Shown: positions 34,905 through 46,791 of the stretch, one piece after another | Layout: each line of letters begins with the position of its first letter | How positions within the stretch are numbered: the first letter of the stretch is position 1 | From: Blastomussa wellsi | Taxonomy: Eukaryota; Cnidaria; Anthozoa; Scleractinia; Plerogyridae | Length of the DNA stretch: 64,000 nt | Assembly (NCBI GenBank): GCA_947652115.1 | Contig: OX393562.1 | Coordinates: 19,107,747 to 19,171,746 of the forward strand | Direction: 5' to 3' | The notes under the pieces: generated by a model | Database searches by the model: none | What the model was told of the DNA's origin: nothing | The model's input: only the letters and a program-made list of their open reading frames with translations | Made by a program: the position numbers and the translations under genes

Positions 34905-36372
34905 AAGAAATTGTCATGAGACTTTTTACAGTTTTCGAACGGATAATCTACGACCAGCTATATCAGTATCTAACTAAGAATAGCTTTCTTACTCGTCATC
35001 AATCTGGTTTTCGTTCTTTGCATTCGACACTGACGGCAGTAATTGAAGCTACTGATAGTTGGGCCATGAACATTGATCGTGGTTTTGTCAACGCTGTCGT
35101 TTTTTTGGACCTCAAAAAGGCCTTTGATACAGTTGATCACGATATTTTGTTAAGGAAATTACAATATCATGGGATTCGTCGGCTCAGTTATAAATGGTTT
35201 GCTTCTTACCTTGATAATCGAACTCAAACTTGTCACATTAATTCCTGTAAGTCAACACCAACATTCTTGAGATGTTGTGTTCCTCAAGGAACAATTTTGG
35301 GACCTCTCTTGTTCTTGTTATATGTTAACGACTTACCAAATTGCCTGAGGTACTCACAAACTAGAATGTATGCTGATGATACCAGCTTGACATTTGCTAG
35401 TGCAGACGTTAAGCATATAAATGATTGCCTTAATTATGACTTAAGTAACGTGTACACGTGGTTATCAGCTAACAAGCTTACCTTGAACTTGACAAAATCA
35501 GAGTTTATGCTTATTGCGTCAAGGCAGAAGTTATCGCAGTTTTCAGAAAGTCCTTCTCTTATTATAAATGACAAGGCTGTAGAACAGGTAGCATCAGCTA
35601 AATCCCTTGGGGTCTACATCGATCAAACCTTGAATTGGGAGTGCCACATTGAAAATGTTTGTAAAAAGATTGCTTCGGCCATTGGTGCAATTAAACGAAT
35701 ACGAAATTATATCCCATTTAACATTTTGATCAGGGTCTATAATAGCCTTGTTCAGCCTCACTTTGATTATTGTAATGTGGTATGAGGAAACTGTGGAAAA
35801 TGCCTTTCTGAAAAGCTTCAAATGCTTCAAAATCGCGCTGCCCGCATTTTGATGTCTGCGAGCTACGATAGTGATTTAGATGAGGTGTTCCGGGCATTAG
35901 GGTGGCGTAAACTCTGTCACCAAAGATTAGAAAAGAAATCTATCATGATGTATAAGACTTCACATGGGATGACACCAGAATATTTACGATCAAAATTCGT
36001 TTATCGCGACAACGCGAGTGCTTATCGTTTGAGGAATACCGAAAACAAACTGGTTCTTCCACAACCTCGCACTGATTACCTGAAGAGAAGTTTTTCATAC
36101 AGTGGAGCTCAGTTGTGGAACAACTTACCCACAGAATTAAGACAAGCGACTTCCTTAAGCGAGTTTAAAACAAAACTGAGTCGCCACAGTTTTAAGTAAA
36201 TTTTTTATTATAATTCTTAAGAAAAAATTTTTAAGTATATTTTTTTGAACACGGCCTCAATGAAAAGCAGTTGTTATTCTTCTGTATTTTACACCTTTTT
36301 TGTAGCTAGGAAGATAGGTAGTTAGTTGATTACCATAAATAAGCTGATGGAAATACCGTGTATAAATAAAGT

Positions 36373-36402
<30 letters not shown>
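34905..36402 (+). mobile_element. 5'-truncated jockey/CR1-like LINE with one internal stop
   Basis: From ATG 34916 the frame encodes reverse transcriptase from just before motif 1: FLDLKKAFDTVDHDILL near residue 63, VPQGTILGP at 122-130 and the catalytic YADD at 152-155. The frame breaks at TGA 35783-35785, where relatives have tryptophan (CNVVW). It continues in the same frame to 36199 with the C-terminal YKTSHGMTPEYL and LWNNLPTELRQ blocks. The 3' UTR ends in AATAAAG plus (TTATC)n at about 36369-36400. The endonuclease part is missing, so it is a dead insertion. Confidence 0.85.
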
Positions 36403-36403
<1 letters not shown>

Positions 36404-38557
36404 GTTTAGTCAGGGACGGCGGAGCCGGGAGGTGGGAAGCTTCATCGATCGGTCCCTAGCATTGACCAATGGCTATAGTGCAGGTTTTTATCGTTTTATT
36501 GGCTAGTTTTGCTGTTTAGAGAAAGAAAATTGTATTGTACTTGCACATTTTCAACACAAAATTATTGGGGAATTCATGCTGACGTCATTGTTTACTTTTT
36601 TTTCATTAGCATACGGCTTGGCGTACAGAAGACAACATGTTAGATATGAATGGACTCCAAACAGTTAAAGAGCTAGTGAAATTTAGTATATGGTGAAATT
36701 TTTAGCTCTTTGCGTGTAATATTCAAGGAGAAATTGTCTTTCAAAAACTCCAAAATTTCTGGGTGGCAAAAGCGCTAATGAGCTCATACATTCTTTGTAA
36801 AATTTGGAGTTTTTAATCCAGCGTCAGACAAAAAGACTTCAATACATCGAGCTGAACTTCATGGGCAGAGTTAATGGTGCTATGAACTTTCAATATTCAG
36901 AACTGATTTTTTTGTAGCTCCATCAGAAACTGAATCGCTTATGCTAATGAGGCAAATATTGTAAACAAGGATTCCCCTATATTCCTTCCAAAATCTCAGC
37001 CTTGGGTTTATTCTTATAAAAATATTCTTAAAATTTCGCACATTCCAGCCTCGATATTCTTATAAAAAGAAAGTAATATATGATAACGTTTATTCAGCAA
37101 AAAATTGTTCATACTCAGTTTTTGCAATTTTATGCAATTCTGCAAAACAACAATTCTGTAAATCCCATAAATTCGCTATGAACATGTAATACTGCACAAA
37201 TGAGTCCTGTGGACTCAAGGACATTTGACCATGGACTAATTAACCATCAAAAAAGAGAAATGAATAAAGCGATAAAACTTATAGGTGGCAATAGTGAGGT
37301 TTCTCGAATTATGGTAATTAAATTAAAGAACTCCAGTGATTCCCGGGTGATTCGTCATTTTGCGGTTGTTGAATGCATCTGCAAACTCTGACAGATATTA
37401 CTTGTAGCACCAGGTGAGAACTCCAGCTGAAAATGCAGCATTCTAACAAAGTTCATATAGTAATATAATAAACATTTTCGAGAAAAACAAAAGTTTGGCT
37501 GATGTCTTTCTCAGCAATGACTTGATTGACACTTGTTTCGACGGGGGAGTGCCAAGCACTGTTTTGTTTTCGCCGAACTATTCCTCCTTGAGATGCAATA
37601 ATGGGGAAAAACACTTATTGCAGGTGCTATTTTTAATGGATTTCGAAGTTTGGGGCATTAACGAAAAAACCATAAAATTCATAAGAGTTTTGCATTTGGT
37701 TAATGAGCGATTTCAATGTTTCAATCGGATTCCCACCAAAGTCGATGTTTGATTCATCATAGAGTAGTCAGTAGTCACAGACACGATGAAGTTTATCAAT
37801 TGCTGTTATCGTCCTTCACACGCGTAGCGACTGCGTTTCAATAGCGCCTTAGCTGCTGAAAAACAGACTCAATCCTATTTAAATTCCAGTCGCTAGCTTT
37901 GAAAAGACAATTATTAATCCTAATATCCACCTGTCAGCTGGTCGAATCGACAATTCAGTTTTGAAGATCTGTCCGATTGCAACATTAACTCACGACACTG
38001 TGAAACTAATTAAAACCTTCTGGCTAACTCATCACCTGCTGATCACCAGATCTACGTAGATCTGACATGAAAGTCGAGTATTTCTTTTATGTTAAAAGAA
38101 AAACAATCGACAGAAATTTGCCGTAATTCGCGATCGATCAGTATTAAATCGCCTCAGTCGTAAATGTTAACTGAAATACAACACATACATCGGCCCGCTT
38201 TGTAAAACAAATTGTGATTAGGCAAACGTCCCTTAAATTTTTACTAATGGTGTTTTTAAACCGTACATTTCCATAAAAAACAAATTATACGAAATTGAAA
38301 AAAAGAAAATTAACATTTCGCAAAGTAGTGTTTTTTTTAGCTTGAGTGAGTTTAATTTCGCTCTGTATTTCGCCTGGATTTGGAAGTACCATTGAATTTA
38401 TTTACTTTTAATGTGCGAACATCTTCATAACACAAAAACAAAACTACGACTATTCTTTAAAAAAAAGGAAATTAAATTCGTAAAGTAGGTCTTTATTCGC
38501 CTCACGAGTGAATTCAATTTCGCGCCAGCGTTTGTCCATTAACAGCGCTAGAAGGTT
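36403..38557. other. No gene recognised; AT-rich spacer with a repeat-like end
   Basis: No coding sequence was supported. TATTCTTATAAAAAGAAAGT near 37060-37075 is inverted to a similar stretch at about 34767-34790, so the LINE may sit inside an older TIR element. A CAGGGACGG motif at 36411 resembles one end of a MITE. Confidence 0.4.
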
Positions 38558-39646
38558 TCACATATTTTGTATTTCTGCTTGCTGTTTTGGAGTATGGCTT
38601 CCCACAGGTGTGTTCTGTTCAATCAAACTTCCAGACGCTATAGCTGTAGCGATTCCATTTGATACGGTACTAACAGGGCGGGTTCGGCGTCTAAACCTGG
38701 CGCAAGTTGTGCGACCGACTGATCTTAAAGCTTGCCTGTACTGAGGAATTCTCCACGCGTACAGAAATGGATTCATCGCGCAGCTAACGCATAACATCGG
38801 CAAGGACAACGCTTTAGTGATTCTAAAGCCTAACTTGCTACATACACCGCTGTTTTCGGCTTCGTGACATTGCTCCTCCACAGTGGCAACGATTAAATAA
38901 GGCGAAAGCGATATAAAAAGCACGATGATAATTAACACAACAGTCAAAACGATCTTCTTTTCGAGACTGAGATTCCGGACGAAAACGCGTGATCTCCCGT
39001 TTGCGTTAGTACTCCGCACAAAGACGACGTTTCTTGAATGACGACGAAACTCAATGCACGTCGCCGAGTAGACAGCACACAGGGTTGCCAGTGGAACTGT
39101 AGTTTGCAGGTGAAGGTCCACAGAATGGAAGATTTCTTCCAACCCACTGATCGCATGCAACGCTTCGAATATTCCACAGAAAAGCCAGATCAAAGTGTTA
39201 CACACAATGACCTTTCGCACTGTTATGAGCGCCTTATACTTCCAGGAAAGTTTGATGGCCAAGTATCTATCGACTGATAATGCGACAACCGTGAGAATCG
39301 ATATCTTTGTGCTGATATGAGAGGAAATAAACGAAACCTGGTAGAGCTTCTGCGCGTCGACTCCGTCGGAAAAGCAAAACATGTAAGCCGAGTACAAGGG
39401 CTGTACGAAGGATCCTCCAATGAAATCACTTATCGAGAGGCTAACCACAAAATATGTAGTAGCGCGCGGCCGAAAATACTTGTATGGGTCTTTGTAGAGG
39501 ATAAACAGGAGCATACCATTTGTTAAAAAAGCAACTAAGCCAAACAACAAACTACAAATTCCTGTTAAAAGGACCACTGTTGCCATTGGAATCTCGCCTT
39601 TAATGTGTCCGTGTTCATGATCGTGTGATTCCAGGCTCTCGTTCAT
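38558..39646 (-). CDS. Class A (rhodopsin-like) GPCR, single exon, 362 aa
   Basis: A seven-helix plasma membrane receptor; ligand unknown. TM1 is at about residues 22-50 with N43, TM2 at 62-84 with D74 (SLSISD), TM3 at about 103-125 ending in DRY (126-128), TM4 at 145-165 with W154. TM5 is near 182-200, TM6 at 231-255 with P249 (SLSPYL instead of CWxP), and TM7 carries NPFLY (292-296) then AWRIPQYRQALR as helix 8. The extracellular loop 2 region (about 166-182) has no cysteine, so the usual TM3-ECL2 disulfide seems absent. That and the NPFLYAWR tail recall the melanocortin/EDG/cannabinoid/adenosine group. A His-rich N-terminus (ESHDHEHGH) precedes TM1. ATG 39646 opens the frame and no intron is needed. 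Confidence 0.88.
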   Translation of the reverse strand: MNESLESHDHEHGHIKGEIPMATVVLLTGICSLLFGLVAFLTNGMLLFILYKDPYKYFRPRATTYFVVSLSISDFIGGSFVQPLYSAYMFCFSDGVDAQKLYQVSFISSHISTKISILTVVALSVDRYLAIKLSWKYKALITVRKVIVCNTLIWLFCGIFEALHAISGLEEIFHSVDLHLQTTVPLATLCAVYSATCIEFRRHSRNVVFVRSTNANGRSRVFVRNLSLEKKIVLTVVLIIIVLFISLSPYLIVATVEEQCHEAENSGVCSKLGFRITKALSLPMLCVSCAMNPFLYAWRIPQYRQALRSVGRTTCARFRRRTRPVSTVSNGIATAIASGSLIEQNTPVGSHTPKQQAEIQNM

Positions 39647-41430
39647 AGTTGAGACCAGTGGAAACTGTTAATGATGGCTCTTCCAACGCAGCTCCTTGCC
39701 GGACTAATGTTATCGCTAACATCAATTAATGAATCAGCTTGCTCACATGAACATGGAATTTTTCCCGAGCAGATTTTCGTAGATTCGCGATCATAAAAAA
39801 ATAAAAATGCTTATATTTTTCCGTTTAATACTGAGAAGCTTTTGGATCAAGCACCAAAAGCGATTCCTCGTTGCGATTTTAGTAGCAATGAAACGTTAAC
39901 GAAGCCAACTTATCTTTCCGCACTCGTGCTCGTTAATATCCATTTCTTATTTGCTTAATGTGTATATTGACAAGGGCTCTGTTGAAACAATGGCGCATGA
40001 CATTCAGCTAATGAAAATGACATTGCTTATATATATCCATTATCCCCTTCAAATTAACAAAATCTACCGCCAGGAAATAGCCATTGTAAACTTGAATCAA
40101 CTATCAGACAAGGCCGTCATTTAATGGCAAACTCTTCAGCTAAAAGAAATTAATTATTCGCCGCTCTAGAAAGTTTATGTCGGTTTATCTGCTGCAGTTT
40201 TGTTTCAATGACATGCAGGAGTATGTCGAGTATCGATCAATTTCCGTTCACTTGAAAGGGTGCAAAATACATACCAAAATTGAGAAATGTGGTTACGAGT
40301 ATTTCTTTTAAGGCAGAACACTGATAATGTTAATCTGCGATAAAATAAATTTGAATTTTTTTCAGCTTTCAGCCTTTCTCCACTAAGAGTGGGTAAGATT
40401 TCTTCTTCATTGACGACACTTTGAAAATTCAAGCTGCCTCTACATCGCAGAAGATTAAAAAGAATACGATCTGTCTGAATCAAAAAGATTATTTATAAAC
40501 CCACGACCACAATAGCAATTTTTTTATGAAAAAAAAACCTAACCGTCGTCCTCGTAATGTTTAACAACTTATTAACACCAAACGATATAACAAAACGCGA
40601 AGAATTTTTGTAGAGAAGCCTCGCTTAATTATCTATAAAAAAATAATTACACGGAGAATAAAAAAGCCGAAATGCTTTCAATTTAAAATAAAATGGACAG
40701 AAAAATGATTGTTATTGATTGGGTAATTTAAATTTCGAGAAAACGAGGATTATCCAGAGAAATTTATGACAACTTTCAACATTATACACCAAAGTACTCC
40801 TCGTTTTCTATGGCTCCTTTTCATTAGCATTTGTGCTTAATATATGTGGGACTACGTACTTTGATTAGTTTCGTCTAAGTCCAGCGACATGAATAAAATC
40901 ACAACAAAATTAAAACAGCGGCGCCTGTTTATTACAATATGCACCGCCCAAAAGAACCAACACGCCAAAAATATCATGTCAAACATTCAACATTCCAACT
41001 TCCATCTTTTAAATTAAATAAGACGCGATTATTGGAGTTAACATTGAAATAACTTGAAGCAAAAGTACCATTCTGGTATTTATGGAATTACCGACCCACC
41101 CACCCCCCCAAATGAATACTATCAAAAACAACAACAGAGGGGAGGGGGGGGTTAAACAAATGTTTTAGAATGGCTGTTGACAGTTTTTCTTCTGTTTATA
41201 CAAGCTTGCCATCTTTTCTTACCTGTATGTTGTCGTTGACTGATGTGTTGTATTAAGGCTTGAAACAATAGCAACAGATTGAATTCTATATTTTGTTCAG
41301 TTTGTTTAAAAGGTGAAATGAATAGTGAGAAAAATTCTAACGAATTTTTTTGGATTTCTCTTGCTGTTTTCTGGCAAGCAGAGCCGGATTGTTTAAAGCG
41401 CGATTAAGGCGATGCAGGATTCAATGGCGT
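39647..41430. other. No gene recognised; GPCR upstream region
   Basis: AT-rich sequence 5' of the receptor gene, with homopolymer C and G runs at about 41099-41150. No coding exon or clear repeat was recognised. Confidence 0.45.
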
Positions 41431-41994
41431 GAAATTGGAGTTCATTAACAATCCGGAGTTGCGCAGGGAACTGGGGCGAGCTTCAAATTTTAACCAATCG
41501 ATAAGTCGGAAACCAGCACACGAAAGATCGCGATGAGATTGGTTATTTAATTCAAGTTTGATGCCTTTAGGTCGAACAGGGACCAAGCTATGTACCTTCA
41601 AACATGGTTGAAAATCCATACAAACGTCTTTTATCATTGCGAGACAGCGTCGCCCAAAACCATATAAACTCTTAAATTTTTTTATGATTTCTGTGATACT
41701 CTTAAAAATGGCCAAACAAAGTGACTTAGGTCCAAAACAGGATTTTACGGATGCAATAAAACCAGGAACCCATCAAACGGATTAAAAATTTAAGAGTTTA
41801 TATGGTTTTGGGGTACGCTGTCTCGAAATTAGAGACGTTTGTCTAGATTTTGAGCCATATTTTAAAGTCCATTACTTGGTCTTACAATCTCAACGTGATC
41901 CTTCGTGTGGTGGAGCCACATGAATCGATTGGTTAATATCTAAAACTCGCCCCAGTTCCCTGTGCAACTCCGGAATGGCCAATACACCAATTCC
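41431..41994. mobile_element. 560-bp foldback element
   Basis: The left arm (AATTGGAGTTCATTAAC, ATCCGGAGTTGC, GGGAACTGGGGCGAG, CCATATAAACTCTTAAAT) is mirrored in the right arm (ATTTAAGAGTTTATATGG, CTCGCCCCAGTTCCC, GCAACTCCGGAAT). Arms are about 230 bp around a 90-bp centre. Open frames inside are not genes. Confidence 0.7.
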
Positions 41995-42129
41995 AATATA
42001 TTAATATTCTAACATGTCGTCTAGGCTTGGGGGAATAAAACAGGAGATTTTGCATCGAGGTTTAGTGATAAAAAAAATAATTCCTTTTGCTAGAATTTTC
42101 ATACATCGGAATTGGTCTATAGGAAGCTC

Positions 42130-43350
42130 TCACTCCCTCTTGTGGCCATGGGACATATAATGATCCAAACCACGTGATAATTTGCGTGGTCTTCTGCACT
42201 GGTATTTATCCCAAAATCTTGTCATATTTTCGTATACTCTTGGAGTTGAATAAAGGCTTTCGTTGTGGAGTTGTTTACATAGTGCACAAGCACGGTTCGG
42301 CGCTACACGCTGGTAGAACCTTTTCCAAATGAAGTATTCCTCGTAGGCTGTATCATTGGCATCGAGATAAAGCAGATAATCGGCAAGGTGCTTAGGAGAC
42401 GCGAAATCTTGAACGTCAATGTAAGAATTGGGAATCGCAAGTGCTTTATAATCGGCGCCACCCATCACGATAGGCACAATGCCATTGCCAATCGCGTTTT
42501 CCCAATATTTTTCCGTGATGTAATCTGGGCAGTTGCCATTCTCGAAAGCCAGGTAAAACTTGTGTCGCCTTAGCAACGAGTTACAGGCAGGCGAGCGGCG
42601 TTTCGAAGGACAGGCTCGTCTGTCACCGCATCGTCCATATATGGAAACATCGATGTAGTTTTGTAATTCCATAACGTAATTGTTTCGCTCGGTTGCTTGG
42701 CAGTTACTGACCAGCCATGCCACTTGTTTATCTTTTCCAGTTACTTCATAACCGGTGAAATAATCACCGGAACCCTGCTTTAATGATGTGTACTTCCCGT
42801 AGGGTATATAAATCTCCGAATCTCGTCTGTACGACATTGTCCAGTTGAAGATACCTGCATAACCGCCAGTGCTGTCCGGTATGAACACATTCAACGGATT
42901 CTCCAAAACGAAATAGAACCAGATTTGCTGCGGATTTCCGCGGGAAGGAAGAGAAATATTCATGTCCCGGTGGTGAAATCCGACAGCGTCCGCCTCTAAC
43001 AACTTACTTCTGTTGTATGTCACCACACAACTTGGTACTTCGCAGTTCTCGAACGTTGTGTGGCCCTCAACAAATGGACGGCGAAGTGGCCCTAATGTAG
43101 GATCATTCACCCACTTCCCGCCAAAAAACGGTGTGTGCAGCAGAATTAACTTCGTTCGCGGTACTTGTCTTGCGAATCGGGGTCCCACAGTCATGTTTAT
43201 GAAATACGTCTCTTCAAATAAAAATACGTTTTTGAATGATACACTATAGAAGACAAAACAAATTCCAATGGCTAAGAGCAAAATATAAACATTGAAATAA
43301 ACTGACCGGAACAAAACAATTCTCAAACATTTTAGCCTTGGCAGCCTCAT
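42130..43350 (-). CDS. Alpha-1,3-fucosyltransferase (GT10 family), single exon
   Basis: A Golgi type II membrane enzyme that moves fucose from GDP-fucose to N-acetyllactosamine-type or core glycans. ATG 43350 (MRLPRLKCLRIV) gives 406 residues; the frame is open a little further upstream but without an ATG. A short basic tail is followed by one membrane segment (YILLLAIGICFVFYS). The acceptor-side motif FNWTMSYRRDSEIYIPYG lies mid-protein. The donor-binding block is YLAFENGNCPDYITEKYWEN followed by VPIVMGG, both GT10 hallmarks. CALC and C-terminal cysteines fit the family's conserved disulfides. N-glycosylation sequons NMT, NIS and NDT are present. Length matches animal FUTs; which FUT subgroup cannot be told by eye. 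Confidence 0.92.
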   Translation of the reverse strand: MRLPRLKCLRIVLFRSVYFNVYILLLAIGICFVFYSVSFKNVFLFEETYFINMTVGPRFARQVPRTKLILLHTPFFGGKWVNDPTLGPLRRPFVEGHTTFENCEVPSCVVTYNRSKLLEADAVGFHHRDMNISLPSRGNPQQIWFYFVLENPLNVFIPDSTGGYAGIFNWTMSYRRDSEIYIPYGKYTSLKQGSGDYFTGYEVTGKDKQVAWLVSNCQATERNNYVMELQNYIDVSIYGRCGDRRACPSKRRSPACNSLLRRHKFYLAFENGNCPDYITEKYWENAIGNGIVPIVMGGADYKALAIPNSYIDVQDFASPKHLADYLLYLDANDTAYEEYFIWKRFYQRVAPNRACALCKQLHNESLYSTPRVYENMTRFWDKYQCRRPRKLSRGLDHYMSHGHKRE

Positions 43351-45001
43351 CTTAACGATGGATGAATGAAACAAATTGGCGTAAACTGAACAAAAGACGA
43401 ACGTGCATGGGTAAATGAATGCATTGAAAACTTTTAGCTTGGGTAAACTGGAAAGTGTTAGGGCATGGCAGTCCCGTAGAAATAGCAGGTTGAGTTAACC
43501 CGTAACAGGTGATGAATGGAACGAGCTGTTCTATTTCGATCCTCAACAAAGAAACAAACTTGTTTTCAGGTCCTATTCAAAATTCTAAAGCTTCTCGTTT
43601 AGAAAAATCATTTTGCTGAAATAATGGGGGAAATTTAATTTGCTATCTCAAACAACACTGACCTGGGTCATGTTAAAGTATTGCAGGTCGTTCAATGTTG
43701 ATGGACACAGAGTATAAAACATTACCACCAGAGATCATGACTGATGTTCTTGACTCGATAAAATTTGGTTAGGATTTTCAAATACAGCCATCAATAAAAA
43801 AGTTAACACCAAAAAAAAAATCAAGAACAAACCCAAATGTTCTGTGACACATTCTGACGTCTGTCTATTTGTTATAAAATGAAGTAGAAATATTTTCTTC
43901 ATTGCTTCAATAGAAGCTTCAAGGCTAAGATTTTGACTCATTCATAGAATATTACATTCACACAGGACAGAACAAAATGATTTCGTTAGCTGATTTTATT
44001 TGTTAGCTCCATACATTAGTCGTCCTCATTCGGGAACATAAGACGTTATCGCGTTGCAGTGAAAGGAAATAAAAACCTGATTAAACGAGAACGAGAGCTG
44101 GAGGAAATTTTTCCACCGGTCGAACCACCTGAAAGTGCATCTACCAAGTGAACAAGTACTGTTGATATTTATCAAGAAAATTTGCTCATGATTAAATTTG
44201 AAGAGAGCGTTAAAGAGTCGACGAGAGCGCAGGAGAGTTGACGGTCAAACAAGAGCAAATCTTGAACCCTCGGAAGTCAAGTGTCGTTTGCTAAGTCGCC
44301 ATATAAGCCATAATATGAAATTGTACCTGACGATATATATGGTATCTCCATGGAAACGCGTTGCGGATGGGGAGGAGGGACGGCATGAAGCGCGGAAAAA
44401 CGAGTGCGGGGAAGACACGATTACTTTCGACACTCCTAAGTGAAAACTGCTCTATTCCGTTGTCAAGTTTCTGATACAATCTGATTGCACAAGACAAGCT
44501 TATTCGACCAGGATAGCCTTTTGTTGGAGCAATCGGTCAACTGAGCCTTCCTAGGCTTCCTTCAGTTTCTGATTTACGATCGCGACGGCCTATAACTTCA
44601 GGTGGAACAATAAAAATCCATACTTTTACGGTATTTTTTACCCAAGAATCAATAGCTACAATTCCATCATTGAAATACCCGCGCCCTATTTACAAAACGC
44701 TACTGACTTCAACAACGCAGTTGTTGAGAGCAGTTAATTTACACCATCTCATCCCAACTCGCCGCAAAACAAAGCTGAACCTGCACAACTCCCGCAGGAA
44801 ATGAATACTCACAGGTATTAGGCAGGTAGCGAAGATTTTGTCTCGAGCTAATCCGTCTCAATTTTCTCCATCCTTAACCATCCTTGTTCCTTTTTGGCTT
44901 AGTATCACCTCTTTGGCGTTTATCTTCCTTTGTAAACTATTAGTTTTAGGTTTCCAATGTTTTAAGGGTAATTTGCTTCGTTGTAAAAAATAACTCAAAA
45001 T
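43351..45001. other. No gene recognised
   Basis: Spacer upstream of the fucosyltransferase. Only short unconvincing open frames are present. Confidence 0.45.
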
Positions 45002-45028
45002 ATCGTGACGTAGCTCCTTTAAAGTCTG
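45002..45028. repeat. Single end of the TTAAAGGAGC MITE family
   Basis: CGTGACGTAGCTCCTTTAAAG plus TCTGAA is the same as the right end of the element at 4745-4978. Its partner end was not found nearby, so it is a truncated copy. Confidence 0.5.
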
Positions 45029-45846
45029 AAGCAATTAAAAATGATGGCACTTTTACGAAATTGCTAAACTCGCTAATGAAATAGAGTAGTCACTGAAGCT
45101 AATGAAAAAGCCGCGGAAAGCGCAGTTTTCAGTGCGGAATCAGACAAGCAGGAAGGAACAATAAAACTGGGCACAAAGGCAGGAAAAATTGTCCTGACTG
45201 GTGCGTTACCACACTCCAACAGGTGTTTGTTAAAAAAATGTATAATCGGGACAAGAACTAAGTTGGAAGCGAGAGCGATTTTATGAATAGGCTTCAATAT
45301 AATAATCTGACCATTGGCCGTCCTTTCAGTTGTCGCATACGCGAATCCTTGCACACAAACTCCGTTATGCGAAAACAGCCGTCTCTCATCCCTCCCGACC
45401 GACTTGACGTTTTGCTGTCTGGGTACGTCATGTATCCACGCGGTCATGTCACATGCCCTCCCGACGACAAAGTCAAATGTTTAACAGTCAAACTTGGCAA
45501 GTCTAAAATACAGAAAAAAGACAAACTATCCAAGTATGTGATAATTTATTGAAGAACGAAAATGTGTATAAATATCCCATTTGTATAAATTCTATGTTCT
45601 GTTATAAATAGCTTTTCAATATTGATTTGTTTGTTTCCGTATTAATGATTTCCGTTTTATTTTAACACCAACAGCTCAAGGAGAAGCAACTTCAACCATA
45701 ATCTGCTTTTATCCAAAGAACTCTGGCAAATTCTTGATTTTCTCGTTTTAAATCCTGAAAAACAAGGAAACAAAGATAATAAGCAGGGGTTGAGTTGCAC
45801 AGTCCATACCTCTCCTCCCTCTAAAAAAATGTACGAACTCCACTGG

Positions 45847-46140
45847 GAGTGCAGTGGCCTAATGGTTAGTGCGCTGGACTCTGGATCGGACGGTCCGGGT
45901 TCGAGTCCTGGCCGGGCCACTGCGTTGTGTTCTTGGGCAAGACACTTTACTCTCACAGTGCCTCTCTTCACCCAGGTGTATAAATGGGTACCGGCGAATT
46001 TACTGCTGGGGGGTAACTCTGCGATGGACTAGCATCCCATCCAGGGGGGAGTAGAAATACTCTCTGTCGCTTCATGCTACAGAAACCGGGATAAGCTCCG
46101 GCCTGATGGGTCACTAGGCCCGACTGCAGACTTTTACCTC
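45847..46140 (+). repeat. Full-length tRNA-derived SINE (best copy)
   Basis: The head has an A box (TGGCCTAATGG) and a B box (GGTTCGAGTCC) as in RNA polymerase III internal promoters. The body has TTCTTGGGCAAGACACTTTA and TGTATAAATGGGTACCGGCG. The tail has GATGGACTAGCATCCCATCC, AAACCGGGATAAGCTCCGG and a final GCAGACTTTTACC. The layout recalls conserved-domain SINEs found across invertebrates (MetaSINE-like; from memory). Related copies are at 95-400, 9314-9350, 10485-10516 and 50517-50660. Confidence 0.85.
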
Positions 46141-46489
46141 CCATCTAAAACATGTGCGAGTCGATAGCTTGTATGACATGTATCCTGTGAAGCAAGCTTT
46201 TCCGTTGAGCGCATATGATACGCTCCCATACGATTTATTTCTCGCTTATTGACCAGGCGAAAATTGGGGGCAAACAGCACCTCATTGAAGCGGCAATACC
46301 ATTGGGCGCTGAAACAATAGAGAACACTCCTAAACAAAGCCTCTAGCCCTGATAACAAAGAAGTCTAATGTTAAGGAGAACGAATGAAAAAATATGTTCA
46401 TATGAGGTGCTGGACTAGCCATTTTCCTCCTCATATCCCTTTTCGTCTCTCTTAGCTCCGTGGGTTAACGCGTGCTATGCAAGGCACAA

Positions 46490-46736
46490 TTGAAGGGACA
46501 CTGTCTCGAGTATAACGTCAATAATTCAACAGCCCAAAATGGAAACCTACAAAAGTAGTCAAGTTCTGATAAAATTACTATGCCAGTGCACCGAAGCTAA
46601 ATATGTGGTGATATCATTGTGATATACCATCAGGAGCTTTAGATCTCAACTTGAAAAAGTCAGGCTGACTTTTTCAAGTTCTGTCCTTGTAGTTTGGAAA
46701 AATTGATAAAAACTATTTACGGCCACCCTGTCCCTT
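46490..46736. mobile_element. MITE with AAGGGACA ends and a central hairpin
   Basis: TGAAGGGACACTGTCTCG at the left is inverted to GGCCACCCTGTCCCTT at the right. The centre has a perfect stem, AACTTGAAAAAGTCAG paired with CTGACTTTTTCAAGTT (46649-46682). It belongs with the 576-935 element. Confidence 0.6.
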
Positions 46737-46791
46737 AAAATCCATTTCTTTGTGTTCTAGGAGCATTTCCTGTATGGGTGAAAGAACATAG

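Noticed and set aside
36960..38500. Small open frames upstream of the GPCR
   Set aside because: Short, compositionally random, without splice context or family resemblance.
45657..45760. Terminal exon on minus (DLKRENQEFARVLWIKADYG, stop, AATAAA-like)
   Set aside because: It has a CAG acceptor and a nearby AATAAA, but no upstream exon in phase could be found and the F-box gene already ends at 46792.
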